Shown: positions 7,272 to 15,034 of the stretch, piece by piece | Numbering within the stretch: position 1 is the stretch's first letter | How the letters are laid out: each line of letters opens with the position of its first letter | NCBI RefSeq assembly: GCF_011761945.1 | Contig: NZ_JAASQV010000002.1 | Location: 124,001-188,000 of the forward strand | Origin: Sphingomonas leidyi | GTDB lineage: Bacteria; Pseudomonadota; Alphaproteobacteria; Sphingomonadales; Sphingomonadaceae | Length of the DNA stretch: 64,000 nucleotides | Direction: 5' to 3' | Program-made: the position numbers and the translations under genes | Notes under the pieces: model-generated | Databases searched by the model: none | What the model was told of the DNA's origin: nothing | Seen by the model: only the letters and a program-made list of their open reading frames with translations

Positions 7272-8945
7272 ATGGCAACGAACGGGGCAGCGACGGGGGA
7301 GCAGCCGGCATGGCAGCCGGCCCCGCACGAGCGCTCGCCGATCCCCGGTTCGCCCCCTACCCCCTGGCACCCGCCGCTGCGGCGCGCGGCCTATATATCG
7401 GTGGCGGTGCTGGTGATCCTGTCGGGTTCGCTGGGCAATGCGATCGTCACCGCGAACCTGACGACCCTGCAGGGATCGCTCGGGCTCTATTCGGCCGAGA
7501 TCCAGTGGCTGCCGACCGTCTATGTGATGACGAATGTCTGCGCCAACATGGTGCTGATCAAGTTCCGCCAGCAGTTCGGCATCCGGCTGTTCACCCAGAT
7601 CTTCCTGGGTGCCTTCGCGCTGACCACCGCCGGACACCTGATCGCGCACAGCTTCGCGACGGCGGTGGCGGTGCGCGCGCTGAGCGGGATCGCGGCCGCC
7701 GCGTGCAGCACGGTGGGGCTGCTCTACATGGTGCAGGCCTGGACGCCCGAGCACCGGCTGAAGGGCATCGTGATCGCGATCAGCCTGCCGCAGATCGCCG
7801 TCCCCCTCGCCCGCCTCTTCCCCAGCGAAGCCTTCGAGCCGGATCGCTGGCAGACCATGTATCTGTTCGAGCTGGGCCTGGCCCTGTTCTGCCTGGCCGC
7901 GGTGCGCCTGCTGGTGCTGCCGCCGGTCGAGCGGATGAAGGTGTTCGAGCCGCTCGACTTCGTCACCTTCCCGATCTTCGCAGGCGGCATGGCGCTGCTC
8001 TGCGCGGTGCTGGGCATGGGCCGGGCGCTGTGGTGGTTCGAGGCGCCATGGATCGCGCCGGCGCTGATCGGGGCGATCGTGCTGCTGCCGATCGCCTGGC
8101 TGATCGAGCATCACCGCGAGCGCCCGCTGCTCAACACCCGCTGGCTGGCGAGCCGCGACATCGTGCGCTTCGCCCTCGTCTCGATCCTGGTGCGTGTGGT
8201 GCTTTCGGAGCAGACGATCGGCGCGTCGGGGCTGCTCACTGTGCTGGGCATGGGCAACGACCAGATGCGGATGCTCTATCTGGTCGTGCTGCTCGCGACG
8301 CTGGCCGGCGTGGTGGTCGGCGCGCTCACGCTCGATCCCCTGTTCCTGGGCAAGCCGATCCTGATCGCGCTGGCGCTGATCGGCCTGGGCGCCTGGCTCG
8401 ATTCGGGTTCGACCAACCTCGTCCGCCCGCACGACATGTATTTCAGCCAGGCGCTGCTGGGCTTCGCCAGCGCGCTGTTCATCGGCCCGGCGATGCTGAT
8501 CGGGCTGACCCGCGCGCTGCGCGAGGGCCCGACTCATTTCGTCAGCTTCTCGGCGTTGTTCGGCATCACCCAGAATCTGGGCGGCCTGTTCGGATCGGCG
8601 ATGCTTGGCACCTTCCAGGTGATCCGCGAGCGGGCGCACGGCAACGCCATCGTCGCGCAGCTGGCGAGCGGCGATCCGCTGGTGGCGCAGCGGCTCCAGC
8701 AGAATGCCGGCGCCTATGGCCGGGTGCTGATCGATCCCGGCCTGCGCCAGGCCGAGGGCGCGGCGATCCTCTCGCAGACCGTGACGCGCGAGGCGAACAT
8801 CCTGGCCTATAACGACACTTTCCTGCTGATCGCGGCGATCGCGGCGGGGACGATCTTGTGGGTCTTCATCCCCATCATGCGGATCCGGCGCGAGAACCTG
8901 GCGCGCGCCGCGGCCGAGCAGCAAGCAGGAGCAAGGAATGGCTGA
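7272..8945 (+). CDS. MFS efflux transporter, DHA2 (EmrB-like) family
   Basis: This is a 557-residue inner-membrane protein with about 14 hydrophobic segments, beginning at residue 38 after a proline-rich cytoplasmic tail and ending near residue 540. Length and topology fit 14-TM drug:proton antiporters of the DHA2 group. It overlaps by eight bases with a gene for an HlyD/EmrA-type adaptor, so the two probably form an EmrAB-like pump that exports drugs or other hydrophobic compounds across both membranes with an outer-membrane channel encoded elsewhere. The substrate cannot be read from the sequence. A ribosome binding site before the ATG is weak. Confidence 0.88.
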   Translation: MATNGAATGEQPAWQPAPHERSPIPGSPPTPWHPPLRRAAYISVAVLVILSGSLGNAIVTANLTTLQGSLGLYSAEIQWLPTVYVMTNVCANMVLIKFRQQFGIRLFTQIFLGAFALTTAGHLIAHSFATAVAVRALSGIAAAACSTVGLLYMVQAWTPEHRLKGIVIAISLPQIAVPLARLFPSEAFEPDRWQTMYLFELGLALFCLAAVRLLVLPPVERMKVFEPLDFVTFPIFAGGMALLCAVLGMGRALWWFEAPWIAPALIGAIVLLPIAWLIEHHRERPLLNTRWLASRDIVRFALVSILVRVVLSEQTIGASGLLTVLGMGNDQMRMLYLVVLLATLAGVVVGALTLDPLFLGKPILIALALIGLGAWLDSGSTNLVRPHDMYFSQALLGFASALFIGPAMLIGLTRALREGPTHFVSFSALFGITQNLGGLFGSAMLGTFQVIRERAHGNAIVAQLASGDPLVAQRLQQNAGAYGRVLIDPGLRQAEGAAILSQTVTREANILAYNDTFLLIAAIAAGTILWVFIPIMRIRRENLARAAAEQQAGARNG

Positions 8946-10101
8946 GCCGACAACCCCGGCGATCGAAGCGGAAGCGAAGCCGGCGCCGGTGCCGGCCGCC
9001 GTGCCCGCGCCGAGCGAGGGTGCGGATCCGCCGCCCACGCCTGAGGTCGCCGCGCGCCGCTGGGTCCCGCCCCGCCTCTCCTGGACCGCCATCGCGATCG
9101 CCGTGCTGCTGGTGCTGGCGGGCATCGCGGCAGTGCTGATGGCGTGGCAGGTCTGGCCCTTTGCCGGGAACGTCCAGTCGACCGAGAATGCCTATGTGCG
9201 CGGGCAGGTGACGATCATCAGCCCCCAGGTGAGCGGCTATCTCACCGACGTGCCGGTCCAGGATTTCGCGACCGTGAAGGCAGGCGACGTGCTCGCGACG
9301 ATCGACGAGCGCATCTATCGCCAGCGCGTCGACCAGGCGAAGGCGAACGTCGCCAGCGCCCAGGCGGCGCTCGCCAACAACCCGCAACAGGCGGCATCCA
9401 AGACCGCGGCCTATGGCTCGCAGGAAGCGGCGGTCGCCTCGGCCCAGGCGCAGCTCGCCAAGGCGCAGGCCGATTTCGGCCGGATCGACGCATTGGCGAA
9501 GCAGGGCTTCATCACCCGGCGCGATCGCGACGCGGCGCTCGCCGCGCTGCGCACCGCCCAGTCGGCGGTGGCACAGGCCCAGGCGGCGCGGACGGTGGCG
9601 AGCGAGGACATCCGCAGCGTGACGGTGAACAAGGGCGGGCTGGTCGCCGCAGTGGATGCGGCCAGGGCGGCGCTCCATCTCGCCGAGATCGACCTCGCCA
9701 ACACGGTGATCCGCGCGCCGGTAGCAGGTCAGCTGGGCGAGATCGGCGGGCGGCGCGGGCAATATGTCACGGCCGGCACCCAGCTGATGGCGCTGGTGCC
9801 GCAGACCCTATGGGTGACCGCCAATTTCAAGGAAGCGCAGACGGCGAAGATCCGCCCGGGCGCCAAGGCGAGCTTCCGGGTGGACGCGCTGGGCGGCGCG
9901 AAGCTGAACGGCACGGTCGAGCAGCTGGCGCCGGCGGCGGGATCGGAGTTCGCGGTGATCCGCAGCGACAATGCGACAGGCAATTTCGTGAAGATCCCCC
10001 AGCGGATCGCGGTGCGGATCCGAATCGATCCGGGCCAGCCCGCGGCGGCACGGCTGCGGCCGGGCATGTCGGTGGAGGCAAGCGTGGAGGTGGGGCACTA
10101 G
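8938..10101 (+). CDS. EmrA/HlyD-family periplasmic adaptor
   Basis: The protein has 387 residues. A proline/alanine-rich cytoplasmic N-terminus is followed by one membrane anchor (about residues 46-67). The biotinyl-lipoyl half motif comes next (ENAYVRGQVTIISPQVSGYL, about 83-102), then an alanine/glutamine-rich helical hairpin (about 125-235). The second lipoyl half (LANTVIRAPVAGQLGEIG) and beta-barrel (LWVTANFKEAQTAKIRPG) follow. This order is diagnostic of membrane-fusion proteins that bridge an inner-membrane pump to an outer-membrane channel. It overlaps and is co-transcribed with the upstream MFS transporter. Confidence 0.93.
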   Translation: MAEPTTPAIEAEAKPAPVPAAVPAPSEGADPPPTPEVAARRWVPPRLSWTAIAIAVLLVLAGIAAVLMAWQVWPFAGNVQSTENAYVRGQVTIISPQVSGYLTDVPVQDFATVKAGDVLATIDERIYRQRVDQAKANVASAQAALANNPQQAASKTAAYGSQEAAVASAQAQLAKAQADFGRIDALAKQGFITRRDRDAALAALRTAQSAVAQAQAARTVASEDIRSVTVNKGGLVAAVDAARAALHLAEIDLANTVIRAPVAGQLGEIGGRRGQYVTAGTQLMALVPQTLWVTANFKEAQTAKIRPGAKASFRVDALGGAKLNGTVEQLAPAAGSEFAVIRSDNATGNFVKIPQRIAVRIRIDPGQPAAARLRPGMSVEASVEVGH

Positions 10102-10168
10102 AGTCGCGGCACATCCGGCGGACCCCGTCCCCGCCATCCCCTCCCGCCCCACCACCCCGTCCCAACCC

Positions 10169-10249
10169 CGTCATCCCCGCGCAGGCGGGGTCCAGGTTTC
10201 TCTGCAGCATCGCCCGTGACTCTGGTTCCCCGCCTGCGCGGGGATGACG
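10169..10249. repeat. REPIN-like doublet with 22-base perfect inverted arms
   Basis: The 22 bases at 10169-10190 (CGTCATCCCCGC then GCAGGCGGGG) are the exact reverse complement of 10228-10249, separated by 37 bases. Each arm is itself a small palindrome. This is the architecture of paired REP sequences. It lies in the 274-base gap between the efflux operon and the amidase gene and could also act as a transcription stop. Confidence 0.75.
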
Positions 10250-10375
10250 AAAAGGGGGTATTTGTCCCAAGCGATACGTGCCCCAAGGGGATAGACGCCC
10301 TTGCGATCCGCCCTCCGCTTGCAGGGCCCGGCGCACGCGCTAGGCTGGCCGCGCAACGAGATTCGGGGACGGCGC

Positions 10376-12019
10376 ATGCGAACGGGAATGACGGCTCTGG
10401 CGGTGGCTCTGGCATGGACGTCGCCCGCATGGGCACAGGAAGCGGCCCCCGCCCCTGCCCCCGCCCAATCCGACATCGTGGTCCAGGAAACGCCCCGCCC
10501 GCTTCCCACCGTCGAGGAACAGTCGATCGATGCGCTGCGCACCGCGCTCGCCGACGGGAGCATGACCAGCGGCTATATCGTCGATGCCTATGTCGCGCGG
10601 ATCGGGAAGCTCGACCGCGCCGGACCGACGCTGCGCTCCGTGATCGCCGTCGCGCCGGGCAAGGACCTGCGCGCCGATGCGCGCGACAGCGAAGACCGGC
10701 GCAGGGCGGGCAAGCCGCTCGGCCCGCTCGACGGCATTCCGGTGCTGATCAAGGACAATATCGAGACGCAGAACATGCCCACCACCGCGGGCAGCCTGGC
10801 GCTCGCCAACAACGACACCGGGCGCGACGCGCCGCTGGTCGCGCGGCTGCGGGCACAGGGCGCGATCATCCTCGGCAAGACCAACCTCTCCGAATGGGCG
10901 AACATCCGCTCGAACAACTCGATGAGCGGCTGGAGCGCCATGGGCGGCCTGGTGAAGAACCCCTATGCGCTCGACCGCTCCGCCTGCGGCTCGTCGAGCG
11001 GATCGGGCGCGGCGGTCGCGGCGAGCCTGGCGGCGGTCGCGGTAGGCACCGAGACCGATGGATCGGTGGTGTGCCCGGCGGCGATGAACGGGCTGGTCGG
11101 GCTCAAGCCGACGCTGGGGCTGATCAGCCGCACCGGCGTGGTGCCGATCAGCCACAGCCAGGATACGCCCGGGCCGATGGCGCGCTCGGTGAAGGACGCG
11201 GCGATCCTGTTCGGCGCAATGGTGGGCAGCGACCCCGCCGATCCGGCGACCAAGGACGCGGACAAATATCGGAAGGACTATGCGGCAGGGCTGTCTCCGG
11301 ACGCGCTCAAGGGCATGCGGATCGGCTATTGGAAGCCCGAGATGGCGGCCGACCTCGCCGCGCGCTTCGACAAGGCGCTCGCCGAACTCGGCGCTGCCGG
11401 CGCGGTGCTGGTCGAAGTGAAGATGCCTGAGCTGAAGGGCCTGGGCGAGGCCGAGGGGCTGGTGCTCCACACCGAGTTGAAGGCCGACATGGCCGCCTAT
11501 CTCGCCACCACGCCGGCGAGCGTGGGCGCGAAGACGCTCGCCGACCTGATCGCCTTCAATGCGGCGCACGAGGAAACCGAAATGCCGTTCTTCGGCCAGG
11601 AGACCTTCATCAAGGCAGACAAGTCCAAGGGCCTGGACGATCCCGAATATCAGGCGGCGCGCGAGAAATCGGCGCGCATGGCCGGGCCCGAGGGGATCGA
11701 CGCGATGCTCAAGGCCGCGGATGCGCGGATCCTCGTCACCCCGACCTATGGCACGCCCTGGCTGAGCGACCCGGCGCATGGCGACCAGTTCCAGGGCCCC
11801 TCGGCAAGCGAGCTGCCCGCAGTCTCGGGCTATCCGCACCTCACCGTGCCGATGGGCCTGGTGAACGGGCTGCCGGCCGGCCTGTCCTTCATCGGCACGG
11901 CCTATGCCGACGGGCTGCTGCTCAAGGCCGGCTATGCCTATGAGCAGGCGACGCACGCCCGGGTGGCGCCGCAATATCTGCCGACGATCCCGGCGGACCT
12001 GGGGCCGCGGACGCCCTAG
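10376..12019 (+). CDS. Secreted amidase-signature hydrolase
   Basis: A 547-residue amidase-signature enzyme with a Sec signal peptide (MRTGMTALAV...WAQ, about residues 1-21). The Ser-cisSer-Lys triad is visible: K126 in IPVLIKDN, serines at 206-208 in GSSSGSG, and the nucleophile S230 in TETDGSVV. It should hydrolyse an amide bond in the periplasm. The family is too broad to name the substrate. A longer frame upstream runs through a REP element, so the ATG at 10376, which begins the signal peptide, is the better start. It stands alone, 274 bases after the efflux genes. Confidence 0.9.
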   Translation: MRTGMTALAVALAWTSPAWAQEAAPAPAPAQSDIVVQETPRPLPTVEEQSIDALRTALADGSMTSGYIVDAYVARIGKLDRAGPTLRSVIAVAPGKDLRADARDSEDRRRAGKPLGPLDGIPVLIKDNIETQNMPTTAGSLALANNDTGRDAPLVARLRAQGAIILGKTNLSEWANIRSNNSMSGWSAMGGLVKNPYALDRSACGSSSGSGAAVAASLAAVAVGTETDGSVVCPAAMNGLVGLKPTLGLISRTGVVPISHSQDTPGPMARSVKDAAILFGAMVGSDPADPATKDADKYRKDYAAGLSPDALKGMRIGYWKPEMAADLAARFDKALAELGAAGAVLVEVKMPELKGLGEAEGLVLHTELKADMAAYLATTPASVGAKTLADLIAFNAAHEETEMPFFGQETFIKADKSKGLDDPEYQAAREKSARMAGPEGIDAMLKAADARILVTPTYGTPWLSDPAHGDQFQGPSASELPAVSGYPHLTVPMGLVNGLPAGLSFIGTAYADGLLLKAGYAYEQATHARVAPQYLPTIPADLGPRTP

Positions 12020-12043
12020 GTCCAGAACGCATTCGACGAACCC

Positions 12044-12071
12044 CGTCATCCCCGCCCGTGCGGGGACGACG
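12044..12071. repeat. REP-like hairpin
   Basis: CGTCATCCCCGC, a four-base loop CCGT, then GCGGGGACGACG. It belongs to the same family as the doublet at 10.2 kb and lies between converging genes. Confidence 0.7.
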
Positions 12072-12104
12072 AAGGAAAATCAGATACTTGCCTGGGTTCT
12101 CAAC

Positions 12105-12566
12105 CTAGCGTTTCCCGTCCAGCTCCAGCAGTTCCTCGCGGACATGGATCGCCTCGAGCGACATGCGCACCTCGAAGAGGAAATAGATCAGGCCCGCCAT
12201 CAGCAGCAGCATCGAGACGATGAAGGCGCTCGCCACCCAGATGCCGACATGCAGGTTGCTGAGCCGCGCGACGAACATCATCGCGACGACGAAGCAGATG
12301 GCGAGGGCGCTGGCCGTGCACAGGAAGATCGCGTTGTTGATCACCGATATGCGGCGATCGATGATCCGCAGCTCCCAGACGTGGCGATCATGCTCGGGCC
12401 CGGTGGATCGCGGGTGGAGCTGTTCGATGTTGCGCGCGCGATCGACGATGCGGGCGAGCCGGCCGACCATCACGTTCAGGAACGCCCCGATGCCCGCCAA
12501 CAGGAACACGGGCGCGATCGCCGCCTGAATCGTTTCCGAAACCGTGGAGAGATAGGGTCCTTCCAT
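12105..12566 (-). CDS. DUF2721-family membrane protein
   Basis: This is a 153-residue protein with an N-terminal hydrophobic helix (AAIAPVFLLAGIGAFLNVM, about residues 14-32) and a basic/acidic linker containing RIVDRARNIEQLH. Two adjacent membrane helices follow (about 78-125), then a charged C-terminus. This arrangement matches DUF2721 proteins, which have no established biochemical role. It is transcribed opposite to the amidase and diverges from the small STAS-like gene 42 bases away. No strong ribosome binding site is seen. Confidence 0.75.
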   Translation of the reverse strand: MEGPYLSTVSETIQAAIAPVFLLAGIGAFLNVMVGRLARIVDRARNIEQLHPRSTGPEHDRHVWELRIIDRRISVINNAIFLCTASALAICFVVAMMFVARLSNLHVGIWVASAFIVSMLLLMAGLIYFLFEVRMSLEAIHVREELLELDGKR

Positions 12567-12608
12567 GCGTCATGCGTTATGACCGGGGAACCGAACGGAG
12601 TGAAGCCC

Positions 12609-12968
12609 ATGATGCAGTTCGAGACCGATATGGATGCCGGGGTGATCGAGTTCACCGTCGACGGCGAAGTCACCCGCGCCGAATATGACGCCGCGGCCAC
12701 GGAAATGGAGGCAGTGATCGCGCGCCACGGCAAGCTGTCGGCGGTTGCGGTGATCCGCAGCTTCGCCGGCATGGAGCTGGCGGCGTGGTGGAAGGACATC
12801 AGCTGGGGCGTGGGGCATCTCACCAGGATCGGCCGCGTCGCGGTGGTCACCGATATCGGCTGGATCGTCGCCGCCAGCCGCGCCACCGGATGGATGGTGC
12901 CGGGCGAGCAGACGATCTTCACGCCCGAGGAGCTGGACGCCGCCCGCGCCTGGGCTCGCGGCGGATGA
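12609..12968 (+). CDS. SpoIIAA-like (STAS-related) small protein
   Basis: A 119-residue protein of the SpoIIAA-like fold: beta strand VIEFTVDGEVTRAEYD, helix AAATEMEAVIARHG, strand LSAVAVIRSF, then ISWGVGHLTRIGRVAVVTDIGW and EELDAARAWARG. Such proteins are linked to membrane or lipid-related functions, but none is proven. The ATG has a GGAG ribosome binding site eight bases upstream. A longer open frame extends back into the divergent gene and is rejected as the start. Confidence 0.78.
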   Translation: MMQFETDMDAGVIEFTVDGEVTRAEYDAAATEMEAVIARHGKLSAVAVIRSFAGMELAAWWKDISWGVGHLTRIGRVAVVTDIGWIVAASRATGWMVPGEQTIFTPEELDAARAWARGG

Positions 12969-13013
12969 CCGCCGGCGTCATCACGGCTTGGTAACGGGTG
13001 CCGCGCTAGAAAC

Positions 13014-14234
13014 ATGGCCATGTCGAAGCCGATGCTGCTCGAGGAATTCACGCGCCTGCCGCCGGCGCTCACCATCGATTGCGTCGACGGGCTGGCCGGC
13101 GCGATCGACGCCGTGGCCGCCCGCGCGCGCCCGTCGCACCGCTTCCTGCGCTATGGCTGGTTCGCCGCCGCGCTCCGCACCTATGGCGGCCATGCCCGCA
13201 CGCTCACCGTGGCGCGCGAGGGCGAGCCCGTCGCCGCGCTGCCGATCGTCGCCGCCGGGCCGGCCTGGGCGAAGCTGGCCGCGATCCCCGGCTGCTACTG
13301 GCCCTTCCGCAGCTTCCCCGTCCGCGAGGATGCCGGGGTCGAGGCGATCGAGGCGCTGCTCCCCCGGCTCGCCCGCGCGGCACGCGCGCTGCGCGTCGGG
13401 CCGGTCTATGACGGCGATCCCGGGCTCGAGCTGCTCAAGGAAGCGGCGCGGAACCGGGGCTGGGCGGTGCTCGACCGGTTCGTGGCGGACAGCTTCCTGC
13501 TCGACATCGCCGCCGAGCGCGCCGAAGGCACCTGGCCGCGCAACTCGACGCTCAAGAAGAACCGCTTCCACGAGAAGCATCTGGGCGGGCACGGCGAACT
13601 CGACTGGAGCTTCGTCCACGGCGCCGGCTGGGACGAGGCGGCGTTCGAGGCACTCGCCGGCATCGAGGAGAAGAGCTGGATCGCGGCGCGGACCGACGGT
13701 TCCGACGCCAAGTTCACCGCGCGCGGCCATGGCGGCTTCTGGCGCGCCGCCGCCGAGGATCCCGTCATCGCCCGGATGCTGTGGACGGCGCTGCTCCGCG
13801 TCGACGGCGCCCCTGCGGCCTTCTCCTTCGACCTCAATGCCGGCCCGCTCAAATATGCGATCGCGAACAGCTATGACCCGCGCTTCGCCAAGCATTCGCC
13901 GGGCAAGCTGCTCTATTATCGCAACCTCGTCCGCGCGATCGAGGACGGCATCGCGGCCGTGGACTGGGGCGCCGGCGACAGCGGCTACAAGCAGGTGATC
14001 GGCGCCGCGAAGGGCCCGGCGATCCGCGACTGGCTGTTCGTGCGGCCGGGGATCGACGCGCTGGCCGGCAAGCTGCTGCGCGGCGCCTGGAAGCGCACGG
14101 GCCGCGCCGAGACCGGATCAGCGCCGGCGGAAGCGAACCGCGTCCTCGATGCTGAGGAAGGCGACCGCGGCGATGAAGAACGCAAAGGCAGCGGCAACCA
14201 GACAGAGATACATGGGGCACTTCCCGGCTCGTGA
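13014..14234 (+). CDS. GNAT-fold acyltransferase-like protein (BioF2/CelD type)
   Basis: A 406-residue cytoplasmic protein resembling the BioF2-like double-GNAT family used in polysaccharide and cell-envelope modification. Visible family features include FLRYGWFAAALRTYGG near residue 43, the WPRNSTLKKNRFHEK segment near 178, and a C-terminal acetyltransferase half with FSFDLNAGPLKYAIANSYD and HSPGKLLYYRNLVRAIEDG. The recognisable domain ends about residue 364. The last 40 residues are charged, low-complexity, and antisense to a separate small ORF, so they may be incidental read-through. The acyl donor and acceptor are unknown. Confidence 0.8.
   Translation: MAMSKPMLLEEFTRLPPALTIDCVDGLAGAIDAVAARARPSHRFLRYGWFAAALRTYGGHARTLTVAREGEPVAALPIVAAGPAWAKLAAIPGCYWPFRSFPVREDAGVEAIEALLPRLARAARALRVGPVYDGDPGLELLKEAARNRGWAVLDRFVADSFLLDIAAERAEGTWPRNSTLKKNRFHEKHLGGHGELDWSFVHGAGWDEAAFEALAGIEEKSWIAARTDGSDAKFTARGHGGFWRAAAEDPVIARMLWTALLRVDGAPAAFSFDLNAGPLKYAIANSYDPRFAKHSPGKLLYYRNLVRAIEDGIAAVDWGAGDSGYKQVIGAAKGPAIRDWLFVRPGIDALAGKLLRGAWKRTGRAETGSAPAEANRVLDAEEGDRGDEERKGSGNQTEIHGALPGS
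14118..14213 (-). CDS. Candidate 31-residue membrane microprotein antisense to the acyltransferase tail
   Basis: A 32-codon frame (ATG 14213, TGA 14118) encodes one hydrophobic helix, MYLCLVAAAFAFFIAAV, followed by FLSIEDAVRFRRR with four arginines. This is a classic single-pass, positive-inside microprotein. GGGAAG lies six bases before the ATG. A perfect FNR/FixK box is centred 70 bases upstream, which suits activation if transcription begins near 14242. It lies opposite the non-conserved tail of the upstream acyltransferase-like gene. No known family (for example CydX or CcoQ) is matched with confidence. Confidence 0.45.
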   Translation of the reverse strand: MYLCLVAAAFAFFIAAVAFLSIEDAVRFRRR

Positions 14235-14276
14235 CGTGACGTGCCGCGTGCCTGCCCCCTGGGACAATCCGTCGCT

Positions 14277-14290
14277 TTGACCTTCGTCAA
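14277..14290. promoter_or_regulatory. FNR/FixK box between fnr and the divergent microprotein ORF
   Basis: TTGAC-CTTC-GTCAA is a perfect inverted repeat of the alphaproteobacterial FNR/FixK consensus TTGAy-N4-rTCAA. It ends 12 bases before the fnr ATG, where binding would most likely repress fnr. On the other strand it stands at a distance compatible with class II activation of the 31-residue ORF. Confidence 0.78.
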
Positions 14291-14302
14291 ACCACCTCCG
14301 AT

Positions 14303-15004
14303 ATGCGGCGCATGATTGCCGCCCATATCTGCTCCGGCTGCGCGGTGCGCGACCGGGCGCTCTGCGCCAGCCTCGACGATGTCGAGCTCGATACGCTCAA
14401 TGCGCTCGGCCAGCGGCGCCGGCTGACGCGCGGGCAGACGCTGGTCTGGGCGGGCGAGGAGAGCCTGGTCTGCGCCAATCTGCTCTCCGGCGTGCTCAAG
14501 CTCAGCGCCGTCACGCCCGACGGGCGCGAACAGGTGGTGGGGCTGCTCTACCCGGCCGATTTCGTCGGCCGGCCCTGGGCCGAGCTGGCCGACTTCACCG
14601 TCACCGCGCTCGGCGACGTCGAGCTCTGCGTCTTTCCGCGCAAGCCGTTCGAGCGCGTGCTCGAGGACCATGTCCGCATGGAGCGGCTCCTGCTCCAGCG
14701 TACCTTGGCGGCGCTCGAAGAGGCACGGGGACGGATGCTCGCCCTCGCCCGGCTCTCGGCGCGCGAGAAGCTGGCCGGCTTCCTCCTCGACATGGCCGAT
14801 CGCGTGCAGGGCTGCCGCGCCACCGCCTCCGGGCCGGTGACCTTCGACTTCCCCCTGACGCGCGGCGAGATGGCGGAGGTGCTGGGGCTGACGATCGAGA
14901 CGGTGAGCCGCCAGCTGAGCAGGCTCAAGGCCGAAGGCGCGATCAACCTGATGGGCGCGCGGGGCATCACCATCCGCGACCGGGCGTTGCTGGAAGCAGC
15001 CTGA
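14303..15004 (+). CDS. fnr: FNR-type oxygen-sensing transcription regulator
   Basis: A 233-residue Crp/Fnr-family regulator. N-terminal cysteines C10-x2-C13-x7-C21 plus C109 (in VELCVFP, equivalent to E. coli FNR C122) form the expected [4Fe-4S] ligand set, so it should sense oxygen directly. The cyclic-nucleotide-binding-like domain spans about residues 25-145. The DNA-binding helix reads GLTIETVSRQL near residue 200, with the E-x2-S-R pattern that recognises TTGAT/TTGAC half-sites. An exact FNR box lies 12 bases upstream of its start, which suggests autoregulation. It converges on the aminotransferase gene. Confidence 0.92.
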   Translation: MRRMIAAHICSGCAVRDRALCASLDDVELDTLNALGQRRRLTRGQTLVWAGEESLVCANLLSGVLKLSAVTPDGREQVVGLLYPADFVGRPWAELADFTVTALGDVELCVFPRKPFERVLEDHVRMERLLLQRTLAALEEARGRMLALARLSAREKLAGFLLDMADRVQGCRATASGPVTFDFPLTRGEMAEVLGLTIETVSRQLSRLKAEGAINLMGARGITIRDRALLEAA

Positions 15005-15034
15005 GACTTCCCGTTCCTCCCCGGCGGGGGGGAA

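Noticed and set aside
11904..12968. 354-codon extension upstream of the SpoIIAA-like gene
   Set aside because: It runs through a REP hairpin and antisense through the DUF2721 gene. A good ribosome binding site supports the internal ATG at 12609.
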